Of a DNA stretch of 64,000 nucleotides, positions 10,591-23,514 are shown piece by piece. This DNA comes from Sequoia sempervirens (lineage: Eukaryota > Streptophyta > Pinopsida > Cupressales > Cupressaceae): assembly GCA_007258455.2 (NCBI GenBank), contig VDFB02193867.1, positions 528,396,657 through 528,460,656 of the forward strand, in the 5' to 3' direction. A program made the position numbers and the translations under genes. The notes under the pieces are model-generated. The model saw nothing but the letters and a program-made list of their open reading frames with translations, was not told where the DNA came from and did no database searches. Position 1 is the first letter of the stretch. Every line of letters begins with the position of its first letter.

Positions 10591-13500
10591 TTTTGGTTGA
10601 ATGTCAAAAAAAATTACACATACCTAAATTTTTGATATTTCTCTCCCATATTGAGGAAGTGGAAATCAACCAAGTTCGTCAAGAAATCAGTCTTCAATAG
10701 GATCAAGAAACCCAAAACAAACTTAAGTTACAAGGAAACTTTGGACCGAAGAGAATTTTTGTATAAGAGTTGACACGTCTTGCTTCATTATCACAAATTT
10801 CTCCATAGATACCAAGACTACGTTAGAGGATTCACTAACGAGTACATTGTAGAACCTTTGGCTACTCAAGCTTATTATCAAAGATTAGCCCTATCTCAAT
10901 GTCACAGTCTCAATCAATCTCTTGAGTTTGAGAATATACCACAACCTTCAATTGAATATTCAACACATCCTAGTCAAATCCTTCAGTGACCTTCAATAGA
11001 TTTGCCAATCTTTTCAAAAAACAGGGATCGAAACTTTAGGAGTGCACCTCACAAGCAAAATTTCAGATTATTGATTCAACTTCCCTTAAAACAGGATTCT
11101 GATATCCTTCGTCTTTGGAAGCCACAATCAAGAATTTGGAGCATCTTTGATCATATCATAGGATTCCTTTCATATGCCTGTTTTTACAAGATCTCAATAC
11201 AACAAACTCGGAGAAGAATCTCAACAAGGCAGCCATAACCATAACATTCAAGAAGAAGGTGAACGTGGTAATCCTCATTATAGTGTGAATCACAATCCTC
11301 TTTTCAGTGACGACAATATGGATAATAGAGAAATAAACCCATTTCATAAGTACAAAAACATGAACAAAACTCCTGTCGATAGTGATGATGAGCAAGAGGA
11401 AGAACTTCACATTAGAGAGGCTGAACAAGACCCCAAGTTTCTTAAAGCCATAGAAAAGATCCTGCAACGTGACAAAGAAAAGTATTTTCTCTTCCTAGCC
11501 GATCAAGGAGCTAAACTGTCTAAGGATTTTGATACTAAGAAATTAAAGAGCAAAGAAGAAGAAACATTCACATCCGATCTTACTATTCTTACTCAACAAT
11601 TTAAGGCACTCCAAGGACAAATCAAAGAGTTACAAGGGGGGACCACAACAAAGAAATATACTCTTGATGACATATCTCCTTATCCTTTTGATAGAAGTCT
11701 CAATATGATTCCATTTCCCAAACATTGTGAAATTCCCAAATTTGATCGTTATAATGGGAAATTAGATCCAATTGATCACGTTAGAGACTTCTGAAACATG
11801 ACTTTATAATTTGCACATGAAGACACTTACTTGATACGTTTGTTCCCCAGGAGTCTTGGAAGTCACTCTATGGAATGGCTATCAAAAATCACACCTCCTA
11901 TCCAAACATTTGAGGAATTGATCAATTTGTTCATAACACAATACTCCTACAACATCCAACACCAAATCACCATGATTGATCTTTGCAAGGTTGCACAAAA
12001 ACTTGGTGAACCTTTCACTACCTTTCTTCAAAGATGGAGAAGAATGTTTGCTAGGTATCCATGTCATGTTCCTGAAAAGGAAAAAATGGTTACTTTCATC
12101 AATAGCCTAAATTTAGAAATGAGCTATCGCTTAAATCTACATTGTCCATCTTCCTTTGAGAAATTGATTGAGGATGCCATCACCATTGAAGGTGCTTTGG
12201 TCAAAAGAGGGACAATAAAACTTGACAAGGACAATCCTAGCTCATCTAACCATTATAACAATCAAGACAAGTCTAAGTTTTGGACTCGCAACAAAAACAT
12301 TGTAAACGATGGTGTTGTAGATGCAAATCATGTCTCGACTAAGCCGTTTGTTCTGAGTACTCCAAATACTCCTCGTAACAATAATTACAACAATGTCAAT
12401 TCTGTCACGAATCAAGGAAACAATCCTCCTCCTCCAAAGAACAACATGAGTCAAAATTCTACTCCCAATCAGAGGACTGTCAACAATCAAAATTACCATG
12501 GAAACAACAACAACAACACCTTAGGGGATACCTCAAACACGAACCCACAACACTTTTCATTCTTCTCTAGTAGAAGAACTTTTACTCCACTAGGACAATC
12601 CTTGGAATCCGCATTCAAAGAGGTTATGGACAAAAATACCCTTACTCTACCACCTCAATACAATTATGAACCTAGTGTAAAACCTCCATCATGGAATGAA
12701 GCGTATTATTGTGACTATCATAAGTTCAGAGGTCATTGTACAAACAACTGTCAAGCTTTGAAGCATGCTATTCAAGACCTAATTGACAATGACACTATCA
12801 CAATAGAAGGACAACAAAAATCCAATGAAGACCACCAAGCATTTCACAACCCCTTGCCAAATTATCAAAAGGGAGAGTCTTCTGACAAAAATGTGAATCA
12901 AATCAAGGACACTATAATTCATCACCTCTATATAGATGATGAGCGAATCAACGTTATAAAAATCAATGAAAAGATAGACAATGGACAAGTTAATGTCACG
13001 ACGAGAGCACAAGCTAAAGTTTTCTTGAAAGGTGCCTCTTCAAAATCCGCTAAGCCCCTCCCTCAACATCAATATGACTTAGTTAACCAACTTCGAAAAA
13101 CTCTGGCTCAAATTTCCATTTTAGAACTCCTGAAGATTTCCCCCGCACATAAGGAAATTTTAGAGAAGGCCCTTTTTGAAACAACTGTATCCACGGATTT
13201 GGATGTGAACCGATTTCAAGCCATGGTAGGACACTTGTCCTCACCCACATGTCTTTCATTCTCTGACAAGTATGATGTTTCCATGACTCATCCCCACAAT
13301 TCGTCATTATACTTAGAGGTCATGATCCACAAGTTCCATGTAAAACATGTCCTAATAGATGGAGGGGCTGGTTTGAATATATGTACCTTGAAGTTGGTCC
13401 AAGCTTTGGGATTTTCTGAGGACTCCATTGATCCTAGAAGAAAGATTACTATTAAAGCCTATGATGATGAGGAAAGAATGTCTAAAGGTCTAATCATGCT

Positions 13501-14986
13501 ACCAATCAGAGTGGGAACTGTTATCAAAAATACCTTTTTTCAAGTATTAGAATGAGATCTGGCATATAACATCTTGTTGGGTCATCCTTGGATCCATGAA
13601 ATGCAAGTTGTTCCATCCACGTACCATCAATGTCTTAATTTTCCATATGACGGACAAGAAATCACTATATCAGCTGATAATTCAAGTACCCAAACTTGTG
13701 CCAACATCAAAGCTAGTCAGGATACTTTGGTTCCCAACAATCGAGAAGCGCTTGCTAATACTTCTCCTAAGAATGATACACAAATCAGTCAATTAGCCAA
13801 AAGCTTTGACAAGAAACTACAGTTCAAGGAAAGTGGAGTTGGGGAATATTCTCTCTGTCTTGCTAATCTACCTACATCACCTCGATCACATGGACAACCT
13901 TCTATTACACAACAACAGATATTAGTAGCATCAACATCAACACAACTACAAACAGAGCCAACTACCAAGTTCAATGGACAATTCATCAAAGAAAAATTCC
14001 CCATGGGAGATCCTGAGGATACAGCAATTCTAAATTGGCTTTATAAGGATGAAGATGAAACAGTTCTAAATGTCACCTTACCAACTGACAGATATGGGAA
14101 AGGGTATTCCATCATGCAGAAGATGGGCTTTGAAAATGGCCCTATTGGAAAAAGAAAGGAAGGCGTAGTTGAGCCTATCCATCTTCTAGGGCTTGCTGCA
14201 TATGATAAAACTAGACTAGGCTATGAGTCTACTCCATCCAACCAATCACAGGGGAATGTATTTACATTGCAAGAAGGTTCTGATAAGAAAGAGGCATGTT
14301 TGGCATCAATCCTGAATTTCATAGAAAATAACTCTGATACAGATTTTGCTGAATATGAATGGGATACCGTCCATGATGATGAATTTTGAAGAGACAAAGA
14401 GGTAGATGTCATACACAAGTATACACCAACTTTAATCAAAGGAGAAGGTTCAGGGTCCCAACCACAAGAATCTGAACTACAAAGCAACTATGAGTCTAGT
14501 GATACTGAGTCGGATTTTAATGAACAAGACTATCAAGAGAATAGTACCATCATTGATCTACCTCATACCTCAGATCCTACCGATAACTCTGTTTTGACCC
14601 TAACCATCGCCGATTTCACATGACCAAATGACTTGTTACCTTTAATCCATCCTGATCTCATTGACTGGGATCTAACTGAACCTATTGATATACCTATTTT
14701 TCCAAATGACGAAGCTATCATAAACTTCCTTTCCGCACATGATGCAAATGATTGTTCCACTAGCGATTTTTGGCACAAAGTCTTTAATTAGGAGAGTGTC
14801 AAGTCTCCTAGCTGCAAAAATGAAAATAAAAAAGAATGATCTAGTGGTGAAAACCAGAATCTGGCAGTACTAGATCAACCAAAAGATAAAATAAAGAGCA
14901 TATCAGATGGTGAAAACCTTTTCAAGGCACCAGCTGATGGGAAATTTGACACTCTCTCGGAGCACTATCATGAGCGATCTCCCATT

Positions 14987-16525
14987 TTGATCGAGCCTAC
15001 AAAGGAAATCAATATTGAAACTACAGATAATCCAAGGATTGTACATGTAGCTAAATTAATGACAGATAATGAAATCCCAGGGTTCATGAACTTCCTCAAA
15101 GAAAATCAAGTCAATTTTGCTTGGTCTTATGCAGACATGCCAGGTCTTGATCCTGATCTCATAATGCATCATTTGTCTATCAAACCAGGAGCTAAACCAG
15201 TGAAACAAAAACTCAGAAAGATGCATCCTCACATTGCATTACTAGTTAAAGAAGAACTCAAGAAACTCCTAGATGCAGGATTTATAAGATCAATTGCCTA
15301 TGCAGAATGGATCTCCAATATTGTCCCAGTAGCAAAGCCAGATAAACGCATTAGAGTGTTCACTGATTTTAGAGATCTTAACAAGGCCTGCCCTAAGGAT
15401 GAATTTTCACTTCCAAGCATTGACACTATAGTTGATTTAACAGTTGGCCATGCCATGTATTCATTAATGGATGGTTTCTCTGGTTACAACCAAATCAAGA
15501 TTGCACCAGAAGACCAAGAGAAAACATCTTTCACTTGTCCGTGGGGAACGTACTGTTGGAATGTCATGCCTTTCGGTCTAAAGAATGTCAGGGCTACCTA
15601 TCAAAGAGCTATGACTACGATCTTTCATGACATGATGCACACATTCATGGAAGATTATGTAGATGACATATTGGAAAAATCATACACCAGAGAAGGACAC
15701 CTGGAAATATTGTCCAAAATATTTACCAGATTGGAAAAATTCAAAGTTCATCTAAATCCCAAGAAATGTGTTTTTGGGGTCACATATAGAAAATTTTTAG
15801 GATATATTGTTTTAGAAAAGGGAATTGAAGTAGATCCCGCTAAAGTACAGGCAATCATGGAAATGCCTCCCCCAAAGAACATCAGTCAATTGGGATCATT
15901 ACAAGGGCGACTTCAGTCCATAAGAAGATTCATTGCGCAATTGGCCAATAATAGTCTACCGTTCACACATCTTCTGCATAAGAATGTTCCTTTTAGATGG
16001 GACGACAAATGTGAAATGGAATTTCAACAAATCAAGCAGTACCTGATGAACCCACGAGTTCTAGTACCACCAAATCTAGATAAACCATTGATCTTGTACA
16101 TTGCCACAATAGAGACATCCTTGGGTGCATTGCTAGCACAAGAAGACCATACAGGAAAAGAACGAGCAATATATTACATCAGTCGAACATTGATAGGACA
16201 TGAACTCAACTACACTTTCATTGAGAAGGCTTGCCTAGTAGTAGTCTTTGCTTCACAAAATTTTTGACACTATATGCTAACGCATACGATTAATCTTGTT
16301 GCAAAGATTGATCCACTTAAAAATCTGTTAAGCAAAGCTACATTGACGGGAAGGTTAGCAAAATGGGTCATGATTCTAAGTGAGTTTGACATACATTATG
16401 TCAATCACAAAGCAATCAAGGGACAAGCTATCGCTGATCAACTAGCAGACACTCCCCTACAAGCAGAGCACCCCTTGCACATTGAATTTTCAGATGCTGA
16501 TGTTTTCACTACAAAATCTAAGTAG
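14987..16525 (+). pseudogene. Reverse transcriptase and RNase H region of gag-pol
   Basis: Longest intact RT part of the polyprotein. RT finger and palm motifs are clear: VPVAKPDKRIRVFTDFRDLN, FSGYNQIKIAP, MPFGLKN and the catalytic YVDD at 15656-15667. The usual Ty3 FVYIDDIL form is here EDYVDDILEKS. RNase H follows with SLGALLAQED and YYISRTL; a TGA at 16265-16267 interrupts the usual KxRHY motif, where CGA (Arg) is expected from the family. The thumb/connection keeps FLGYIV. Catalytic RT aspartates are intact, so decay is by stops rather than by loss of the active site. Confidence 0.9.
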
Positions 16526-16830
16526 CTATGGTCCTTATACTTTGATGGTTCTTTTACTCAACATGGATCGGGGGCAGGCATCCTCTTTGTCACCTCTCAA
16601 TGACATACCATTCATTGGTCATATAGGCTAATGTTTCCATGCACCAATAACATAGCCGAATATGAAGCACTAATCACTGGACTAAAGATAGCATTGGAAT
16701 GGAGAATTATCAAGCTACAAGTTTATGGTGACTCGCAGTTAGTCATTAACCAAATCAATGATGATTATCAGACTAAAGATGACAAATTGTCTGCCGTACA
16801 AAAAGATGATCGATGACTTCAAGAAGTACT
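16526..16830 (+). pseudogene. Second RNase H (aRH) of the Tat element
   Basis: After a TAG at 16523 the frame reads LWSLYFDGSFTQHGSGAGIL, then NNIAEYEALITGLKIALE and VYGDSQLVINQI, i.e. the D-E-D pattern of RNase H1 distinct from the Ty3-type domain just upstream. An extra RNase H at this place is diagnostic of the Tat branch. Near 16797 the frame slips by one base: the downstream frame continues with PYKKMIDDFKKYF and NKVADTMATIASL, which is family-typical. Confidence 0.85.
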
Positions 16831-17214
16831 TTGTGGACATCCAGTTCACACAAATTCCAAGGCTTGATAACAAAGTAGCTGACACTATGGCTACGATCGC
16901 ATCATTGGTACAACTCCTAGAAAAATAGACTTGCTATGAATTTCTGGTGGAACAATTATTTACACCTGCTTATGACACACCCAAAAGCCAAATTATCTGC
17001 CACTTGGTAGGATCCGATTCGCCCTGGTATGGTAAGATTTATGCCTACCTAAAAGATGACATTTTACCACCTGACTTATCTCGTAACCAAAAACATAACT
17101 TTATCTGACAATCCTCTCACTATACCCTTATCGCTGATATCCTTTATCGCCGTGGTCTTGATGGTACTTTACTTCAATGTCTTGAACGTGACGAATCCGA
17201 TAAAGCTTTACAAG

Positions 17215-18281
17215 AAGTTCATGGGGGCATTTGTGGTACTCATTTGAGTGGACTAACTTTATCCAAGAAATTGATTAGAATGGGTTACTACTAGCCTAAA
17301 ATGGAGAGGGAATCATTCACTTTTGTTAAAACATGCTCAAAATGTCAGATTCATGGGAATCTTATTCATGCTCCTACAAAAGAACTTCACTCGTTCACAC
17401 CAACCTGGCCATTTTCTCAAAGGGGGTTAGATCTAGTAGGAAAAATTCATCCTTCATCTTCAAATGGGCATAAGTTCATCATTACGATGACAAAATATTT
17501 CACTAAGTGGATTGAGGTGGTACCTCTCTCTAAAGTCACCGAAAAACAAATTTCATCCTTCATACTCAACTACATTATTTGTCGGTATGGTATTCCTAGT
17601 ACCATTATTATAGATAATGGCCGACCTTTCAAAAATTAGGATGTTGATGAACTTTGTGAAAGATTCCATATTCAGCACAGATATTCAATGCCTTACTATC
17701 CACAAGGGAATGGCCAAGCAGAGGCCTCAAACAAGACTATACTAATTTTTTTTAAGAAGACCGTAAATGATTCAGGGAAAGATTGGCATGTTCAACTCAA
17801 TCCCGCCTTGTGGGCTTACAGAACTAGTGTCTGAACGCCAACGGGAGCAACACCCTATGCTCTGGTCTATGGAGCAGAAGCCATATTGTCTTTAGAGGTT
17901 GAAATACCATCACTCAGAGTATCACTGAAAGGTCTCATAACCGATGATGAATATAGAGTTTCCCGACTACAAGAGTTAGAACTTCTAGATGAAAAGAGAT
18001 AGAGAGTAGCTGATCATTTGAAAGCATATCAACAGATGATGTCTCGTAGCTATAATCATAAAGTAAATCCACGTACCTTTCAGGTGGGTGATCTAGTGTT
18101 GAAAGAGAACCCACGTAATCAACAAGACAGAAAAAAGAAAGGTAAATTTGAATCAAATTGGCTAGGACCTTATGTGGTTATTGCAGTCTACAGTTCAGGA
18201 GCCTACAAGTTATCAACACCAGAAGGGGACCTGTTTGATGAACCCATCAACAACATGCATCTCAAGAAATATTATGTTTAA
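17215..18281 (+). pseudogene. Integrase region of the Tat element
   Basis: Zinc finger residues lie in HGGICGTH...CSKC (about 17220-17345). The core reads DLVGKIHPS (first Asp), DNGRPF (second Asp) and YPQGNGQAEASNKT (catalytic Glu). The C-terminal part ends with GKFESNWLGPYVV and a terminal LKKYYV at 18281, with no chromodomain. Stops at 17292 (TAG where Trp is usual in GYYWP), 17637, 17832 and 17999 disrupt it. It would cut target DNA and join the cDNA if intact. Confidence 0.88.
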
Positions 18282-18304
18282 GTCAGCTATCATCATCCAG
18301 AAAA

Positions 18305-18590
18305 AGTCTTGAAGAAATTCAAAAATAGCAGAAAAAGTCCTAAAAAATTCAAAAACAGTAGAAAAAGTCCCAAAGAAATTCAAAAACAGCAGAAAAAGTC
18401 CTTAAGAAATTCAAAAACAGCAGAAAAAGTCTTGAAGAAATTCAAAAATAGCAGAAAAAGTCCTGAAAAAATTCAAAAAAGTAGAAAAAGTCCTGAAAGA
18501 AATTCAAAAACAGCAGAAAAAGTCTTGAAAAAATTCAAAAACAGTAGAAAAAGTCCTAAAAAAATTCAAAAATAGTAGAAAAGGTCTTGA
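18305..18590 (+). repeat. ~30-bp tandem repeat just after the pol stop
   Basis: About ten units of roughly 29-31 bp of the form AGAAAAAGTCCTGAAGAAAT plus TCAAAAACAGC. It starts 25 bp after the gag-pol stop codon. The open frame across it reads a Lys/Ser-rich repeat and is unlikely to be a protein. Confidence 0.88.
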
Positions 18591-19739
18591 AGAAATACAA
18601 ATAAATACAAATAAATAAATAAATAAATGTCATAGGGTGAAAAGCTGGCAAATAGGCAGTCTATTGACAAAAAAATAAAAAAAAATAAAAAAAAATGGAA
18701 TCAGAAAAATGAAATAAACACAAATAGTGAAAATCTGGCAAACAGACGCTATCTGTACCTCTCCATCTATTAGTTCCAGTTTTGCGCTTTGGCTTTTTAG
18801 TTTTCCTTTTTCCACATCTTTTTCCACATCTTAGGGTTATAATTGCATCATCCTGTCGTCATTTGCCTAGAGTGATAAAATGTCTTACCATGGCTTGATT
18901 GTTGTACATATTCCTTTTTCGCAAGTTGTGTCAATAAACGGGGAAAAAACTCAACTGGGGGCACTTAACTTTCAGAGCATACTAATACAGCTAGGACAAT
19001 GTCATAAGATCCGATCATGCGAACAAACAACCAGCTCATGCGAAACCTTATCCGATCATCGAGCCTTATCATGAACAATTTTCAGCAGATACCATATCAT
19101 TGTCTATTGGATGATCTACAAATCTGAATAGTGTATGAAATAATAGTATTACATTTTGAACAAAGGTTGTTTGATTTTTGATATCATTACTCTAGAGCAC
19201 ACTCGATGATGTACTAAACTAGAGTGGCAAGGAATGAAAATGATTTTTTCTTTGTCTCCTGTCTTGAGGTTAACGACCACTTTGATGCAAATATGTCACA
19301 GGACATGATTACCAAAGCAATATCATTGATGAAAGTTCCACATTTGCATCGGAGGGGTGGTTAATCTTTTTCTGTTTGTGCAAGAAATGCTCAGGTCATC
19401 TCGGTTCAATTATACTTCGATGCTTCTGTTCGCTTGCTATATCAAAAATCATGAAAGTTGTACTCAGGTCATCATTGGTGTTAATTTCCCCTCTAATGCT
19501 TGTACATACTTCCAACATTTTAAAATGCTCTATGATGATTCAAGAATGCTTTATAACAAGCTCAACAAATTGGTTAGTTTCATTTAGTTGCATGTTAGTT
19601 AGATCATTTGTATATATCTGTATATTGGATTCACATCAGTATTTTGAACGACTGAATGAAAACATTAACGGTTGTCATGTAGTTTTGAACTCTTTGTGGA
19701 GGACATTTGGACATTTGTTTTATTTCTCATTGCATATCA
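18591..19739. other. Spacer of the Tat element, no gene
   Basis: Poly-A-rich stretch followed by sequence without domains. Open frames such as 19357-19587 show no family features. Confidence 0.5.
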
Positions 19740-20570
19740 TTTTTCATTCATTTTCTTATATCCTTCTCATTATCATTATCATTATCATTATCATTATCAT
19801 TATCATTTCTATTTCATTTTCTATCCATCATTTCATATCATTTTTTCATTCATTTTCTTATATCCTTATCATTATCATTATCATTATCATTTCTATTTCA
19901 TTTTCTATCCATCATTTCATATCATTTTTTCATTTATTTTCTTATATCCTTATCATTATCATTGTCATTATCATTATCATTTCTATTTCATTTTCTATCC
20001 ATCATTTCATATCATTTTTCATTCATTTTCTCATATCCTTATCATTATCATTATCATTTCTATTTCATTTTCTATTTATCATTTCATATCATTTTTTCAT
20101 TCATTTTCTTATATCCTTATTATCATTATCATTATCCTTATCATTTCTATTTCATTTTCTATCATTAGATTCATTCATTATAATTTTCTTATATCCTTAT
20201 CATTATCATTATCATTTCTATTTCATTTTCTATCATTTCTCATTCATTCATCATTTCATATCATTATAACATCATCATTTCTCAATTACCATTATCATTA
20301 GCTTTTCTCTCATATCATTATCGTTCATCGTCCCATTATCATGTTATCATTTATCATTTACTACCATTTATCATCATCATCTCATATCATTTCATTACCA
20401 TTGCACTCAGATTATTGCATTCCACATTATAATTATTCTATTATCATCACATTGCCATTTTTCATTACACAAACATTACCAAACATATCATTTATCTTTT
20501 CATCATTATCATTAGTGGTATCACATTTATTCATTATCTACCATTTTCATATCATAATTTCATGATGTAT
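19740..20570 (+). repeat. TCATTA microsatellite with higher-order units
   Basis: Runs of ATCATT words occur inside about six longer units of roughly 75-110 bp, each with TTTCTATTTCATTTTCTATC and TTCATTTTCTTATATCCTTA. Units start near 19745, 19850, 19928, 20022, 20100 and 20187. Long open frames in all three forward frames are repeat artefacts. Confidence 0.9.
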
Positions 20571-20962
20571 TTCATACACATACTATTCATTTCTGCATTT
20601 GCAACAAAATTCAAAAATCAACAACTCATATCTACATTATCACAATCATTACATCTACATCCTAGCTCATCCATTTGCATCATATCATTAGATCATCCTG
20701 CATCATAAGACTAGTCCGCAAAAATAATAAAAACATATCAAAATCCATCTCATAGCATACATGCATAAGCATCCATATCACATCAAGAATGCATAATATA
20801 TCATCATCAAAATCATCGCCGTTGCATATCATCGCTCATCAAAATAATACAAATGTACAATGTCCAAATGAAACTAAAAAATTTCAAAACATAATATATG
20901 AGATATGATTAAAACTCAATATACATACCCTGCATATGTGCAAAATATATCTGTCCCAATCA

Positions 20963-22956
20963 CTAGCTGGTAGATGCCCCTGAAGGAGCTGGTCCAGAAG
21001 GAGGCGGCCTGCCACTACCCCCTACATCAGGATCCTGTCGAGGCCCTGTAACCTCTCTGCCATGTGTCGATGTCCGTGATTGGGTCCTCATCCTGCTCTG
21101 TGATCGTGGGTAAGGCTCTCGACGCTCGGGAGGACACAGCTCCTCGTATCAGACTCTATAGTACTCGGCCTCTCTAGCTGCCTCAAATCCCTTTGCAATG
21201 GCCTCTCGTAATGATGTACTCTCTACGGTACCCATGAGTCTCTATGCCACACCCTCAGCCTCCAGTGTCTGTCGTCTAAGTGCATCCCTCTCTGCTACCA
21301 ACTGTGTCACTTGGGAATCTAGGGCGGGCGCCTGAGCCTGAACCTATGCCTGAGCCTAAGCCTGTATCTGTGTTTGGGCCTGTGAAAGCTGTGCCTACAA
21401 CTGCACTATCACACTCTGTGCCTGAGCTAGCTGGCTCTGTAGCTGTGCCTGCTATCCCTGAAAAGTCTAAACCTGAGCCTGCAATGCAGCCATCTATGCC
21501 TGCTGAGATGAGGATGACACCCTAATCACTGTCCATGGTCTGCCACCAGATCTGGCTTGTTGAACAATCTGTGCTCTGCCCAGACTATCCAACCTCTACT
21601 GCCTCTCCTCTCCACCATCATCTCCCCTATCATCCCCATCATCCAAGTTGTCCTCGTCCTCATCTCCTCCATCTTCACTCTCCTCGTCCTCATCTCCTCC
21701 ATCTCCACTCTCCTCACCCTCATCTCCCTCTTCCTCTCCTCTGCCCATCGCCTACTCTCCACCGGCCACATCCTCCTGTCTCCCTGACCCTGGCTATGGC
21801 GGTACCCCAATCACCCGTGGCTCATCTGGCACTGTAAATCATGGAAATGGATGTGTATGGAAATACTGTGCATAATCATCTGTCATCCCTGCATCCTGCA
21901 CCTCTGGTCTATCTGTCCATACCTCTGGCTATATGGTAGAATACTCTGTGTATGCTACCTGGTATCGGATACATGGCGGGCCATCCTAGATCACCCTTGC
22001 GTTGCCCATAATGAGAAATGCCCTGTGGCATCCCTTGTGTAAATCCAAACTGTCTTAGCACTCGTAATGCCAAAAATCTCTCAATAATAAAGGGGGTCCA
22101 CCCTATCAGATATCGCGGTCTGTAGACAAACGACATCTCTAAGTGATCACTCCCCCATGCCTCACAATCCGTGTACGGTCTCCATATCACTGCATCTATA
22201 TCATCTTGTAAATGTCGCCAATACTCTACCTTGCCTAGCTTTTGCTGGACAAGTGCACCAGAATATGCATACACATATGGCCTCCTAGATGGCCTATCCC
22301 TCATACAATGTGGTCTCGTGATCGCAATATGCTCCCACGCCCAGATCTGCAGAAGCGTCACCCCACTCGCCAGGCTAGTGGATCCTCTATATACAACCTG
22401 ATGAAGATCATGATACATGTCTGCTAATATACATCTCCCCCAGGCATACCTCCATGGCTATCTCACCAACCACTCCAACATCCTACCCCAACCAACTGCA
22501 AATCCTTTCAACTGATGGTCCAGTCCAAGGAAGCCTCCAATGAATGCAGCCAACACAACAACTAAGGCTGGATACCTACTAAAATCCCCCCAATCTATCC
22601 AGTATCCACTAATGCTCACATCGCTACAGTGCCTCGGTCCCACCAATCTCCTTGTGGTCATAAACCATAAGGGCACCAACAACTGGAACCCCAAGAATCC
22701 TATACACATCCTCAGGCATCACACTCATCTCATCGGTCGGCAAGTGAAAAGTGTTATGCTTCGAGTGCCATCTCTCTGCCAAAGCGGTCAACAGTCCCCT
22801 GTTGATCCGAATACCTCGCGGCATCATCAACAAAGGTCCCAGTCCATAATCTACTATACATTGTAACTCAGCTGGTGTAAGCTCTCCTACTCGCTCCCAA
22901 CATAGTGGGAACCACTCTCTAATCTGGAGGCTTTTGAAAGCCTCCTATTTTTTATC
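20963..22956 (-). pseudogene. Antisense ORF with plant mobile domain (PMD), broken
   Basis: On the minus strand, opposite to gag-pol, three frame pieces rebuild a PMD (aminotransferase-like) protein. The N-terminal part (22956-22625) has GLLTALAERWHSKHNTFHLP and MPEDVYRILGVPV. The middle (22709-22458) has GYWIDWGDFSRYPALVV. The third (22418-21909) has DLHQVVYRGS and GVTLLQIWAWEHI. After it come an Arg/Glu-rich repeat segment (21810-21526), a Gln/Ala run, a likely coiled coil with LVAERDALRRQTLEAEG, and an Arg/Ser/Pro-rich tail ending at a TAG (20963-20965). One frameshift and several stops break it. PMD proteins occur in plant Ty3/gypsy and MULE elements and in host MAIN/MAIL genes; the place between integrase and 3' LTR supports an element-borne ORF of unknown role. 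Confidence 0.82.
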
Positions 22957-23510
22957 ATCACAAAGGACACATTAATCAGACTCATATCATGTGATCTATC
23001 TATCCAACAAATCCAATCAATAACCCATATCAACACAATCAATCAATCATATCTGTGACCTATATCAAGTGTTAAATCAATCTATCTAAATATCCAATCA
23101 ATCTACTCTATCATCTTTTACTATTTGTTTTTCTTTTCAGGAAAGCAAATTTATCAAACACACAAATCATTTCCTATTTGTATTTCAGTCATGAATGCAA
23201 ATTTGTATCCTCATTTTACTATTTGGTTTCTATCACAGAAAGAAAATTTATCAAACATCTACTCTTTGTTTTCAATCGCGAGAAGCAAAGTTATCCAAAC
23301 ACAATCAATCAATCACTGAACTCTTTGTTTTTAACAAAGTTATCAAGCTATCTACTCTTTGTTTTCTATTTTGGAAGCAAAGTTATCAATTCTTTATCAG
23401 ATTTTCTATCATTTTTCCCCATATCAGCATGACGGTATTACAATTCATCTATCTATTGACTAAGGAAGCAATTTAAATCATCATTTTTCATCACACAGGC
23501 ACTCTGTCAA
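22957..23510. other. Spacer upstream of the antisense ORF
   Basis: AT-rich, with loosely repeated TCTACTCTTTGTTTTC / GCAAAGTTATC words around 23110-23400. It would contain the promoter of the antisense ORF if it has one. No clear gene. Confidence 0.45.
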
Positions 23511-23514
23511 AAAT

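Larger units (their letters stand above)
11174..18281 (+). pseudogene. Tat-type gag-pol polyprotein (gag, PR, RT, RNaseH, aRNaseH, IN), broken
   Basis: All sense ORFs from 11174 to about 16797 share one reading frame, then a single one-base shift moves it to another frame that runs to 18281. About sixteen in-frame stops interrupt it (for example 11792, 13553, 14387, 16265, 17105, 17637). Domains in order: gag (about 11810-12190), a C-x2-H-x4-H-x4-C knuckle (12710-12751), aspartic protease with LIDGGA (13352-13369) and YNILLGHPWIH (13565-13600), a G-patch-like segment near 14080-14190, RT with YVDD at 15656-15667, RNase H, a second RNase H with YFDGS, and integrase with HHCC-like finger, DNGRPF and GNGQAEA. 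The product would package, copy and insert the element. No functional protein is possible from this copy. The start is the first ATG of the open frame; translation could begin upstream. Confidence 0.93.

Noticed and set aside
18309..18575. Lys/Ser-rich repeat protein
   Set aside because: Codes only the 30-bp tandem repeat after the integrase stop; no independent support.
19376..20301. Long ORFs of up to 297 codons in three frames
   Set aside because: They read TCATTA microsatellite and its higher-order repeat; the products are Ile/Ser/Phe/His runs.
21280..21875. Plus-strand Pro/Ser-rich ORFs
   Set aside because: They are shadows of the Arg/Glu- and Gln/Ala-rich parts of the minus-strand PMD ORF.
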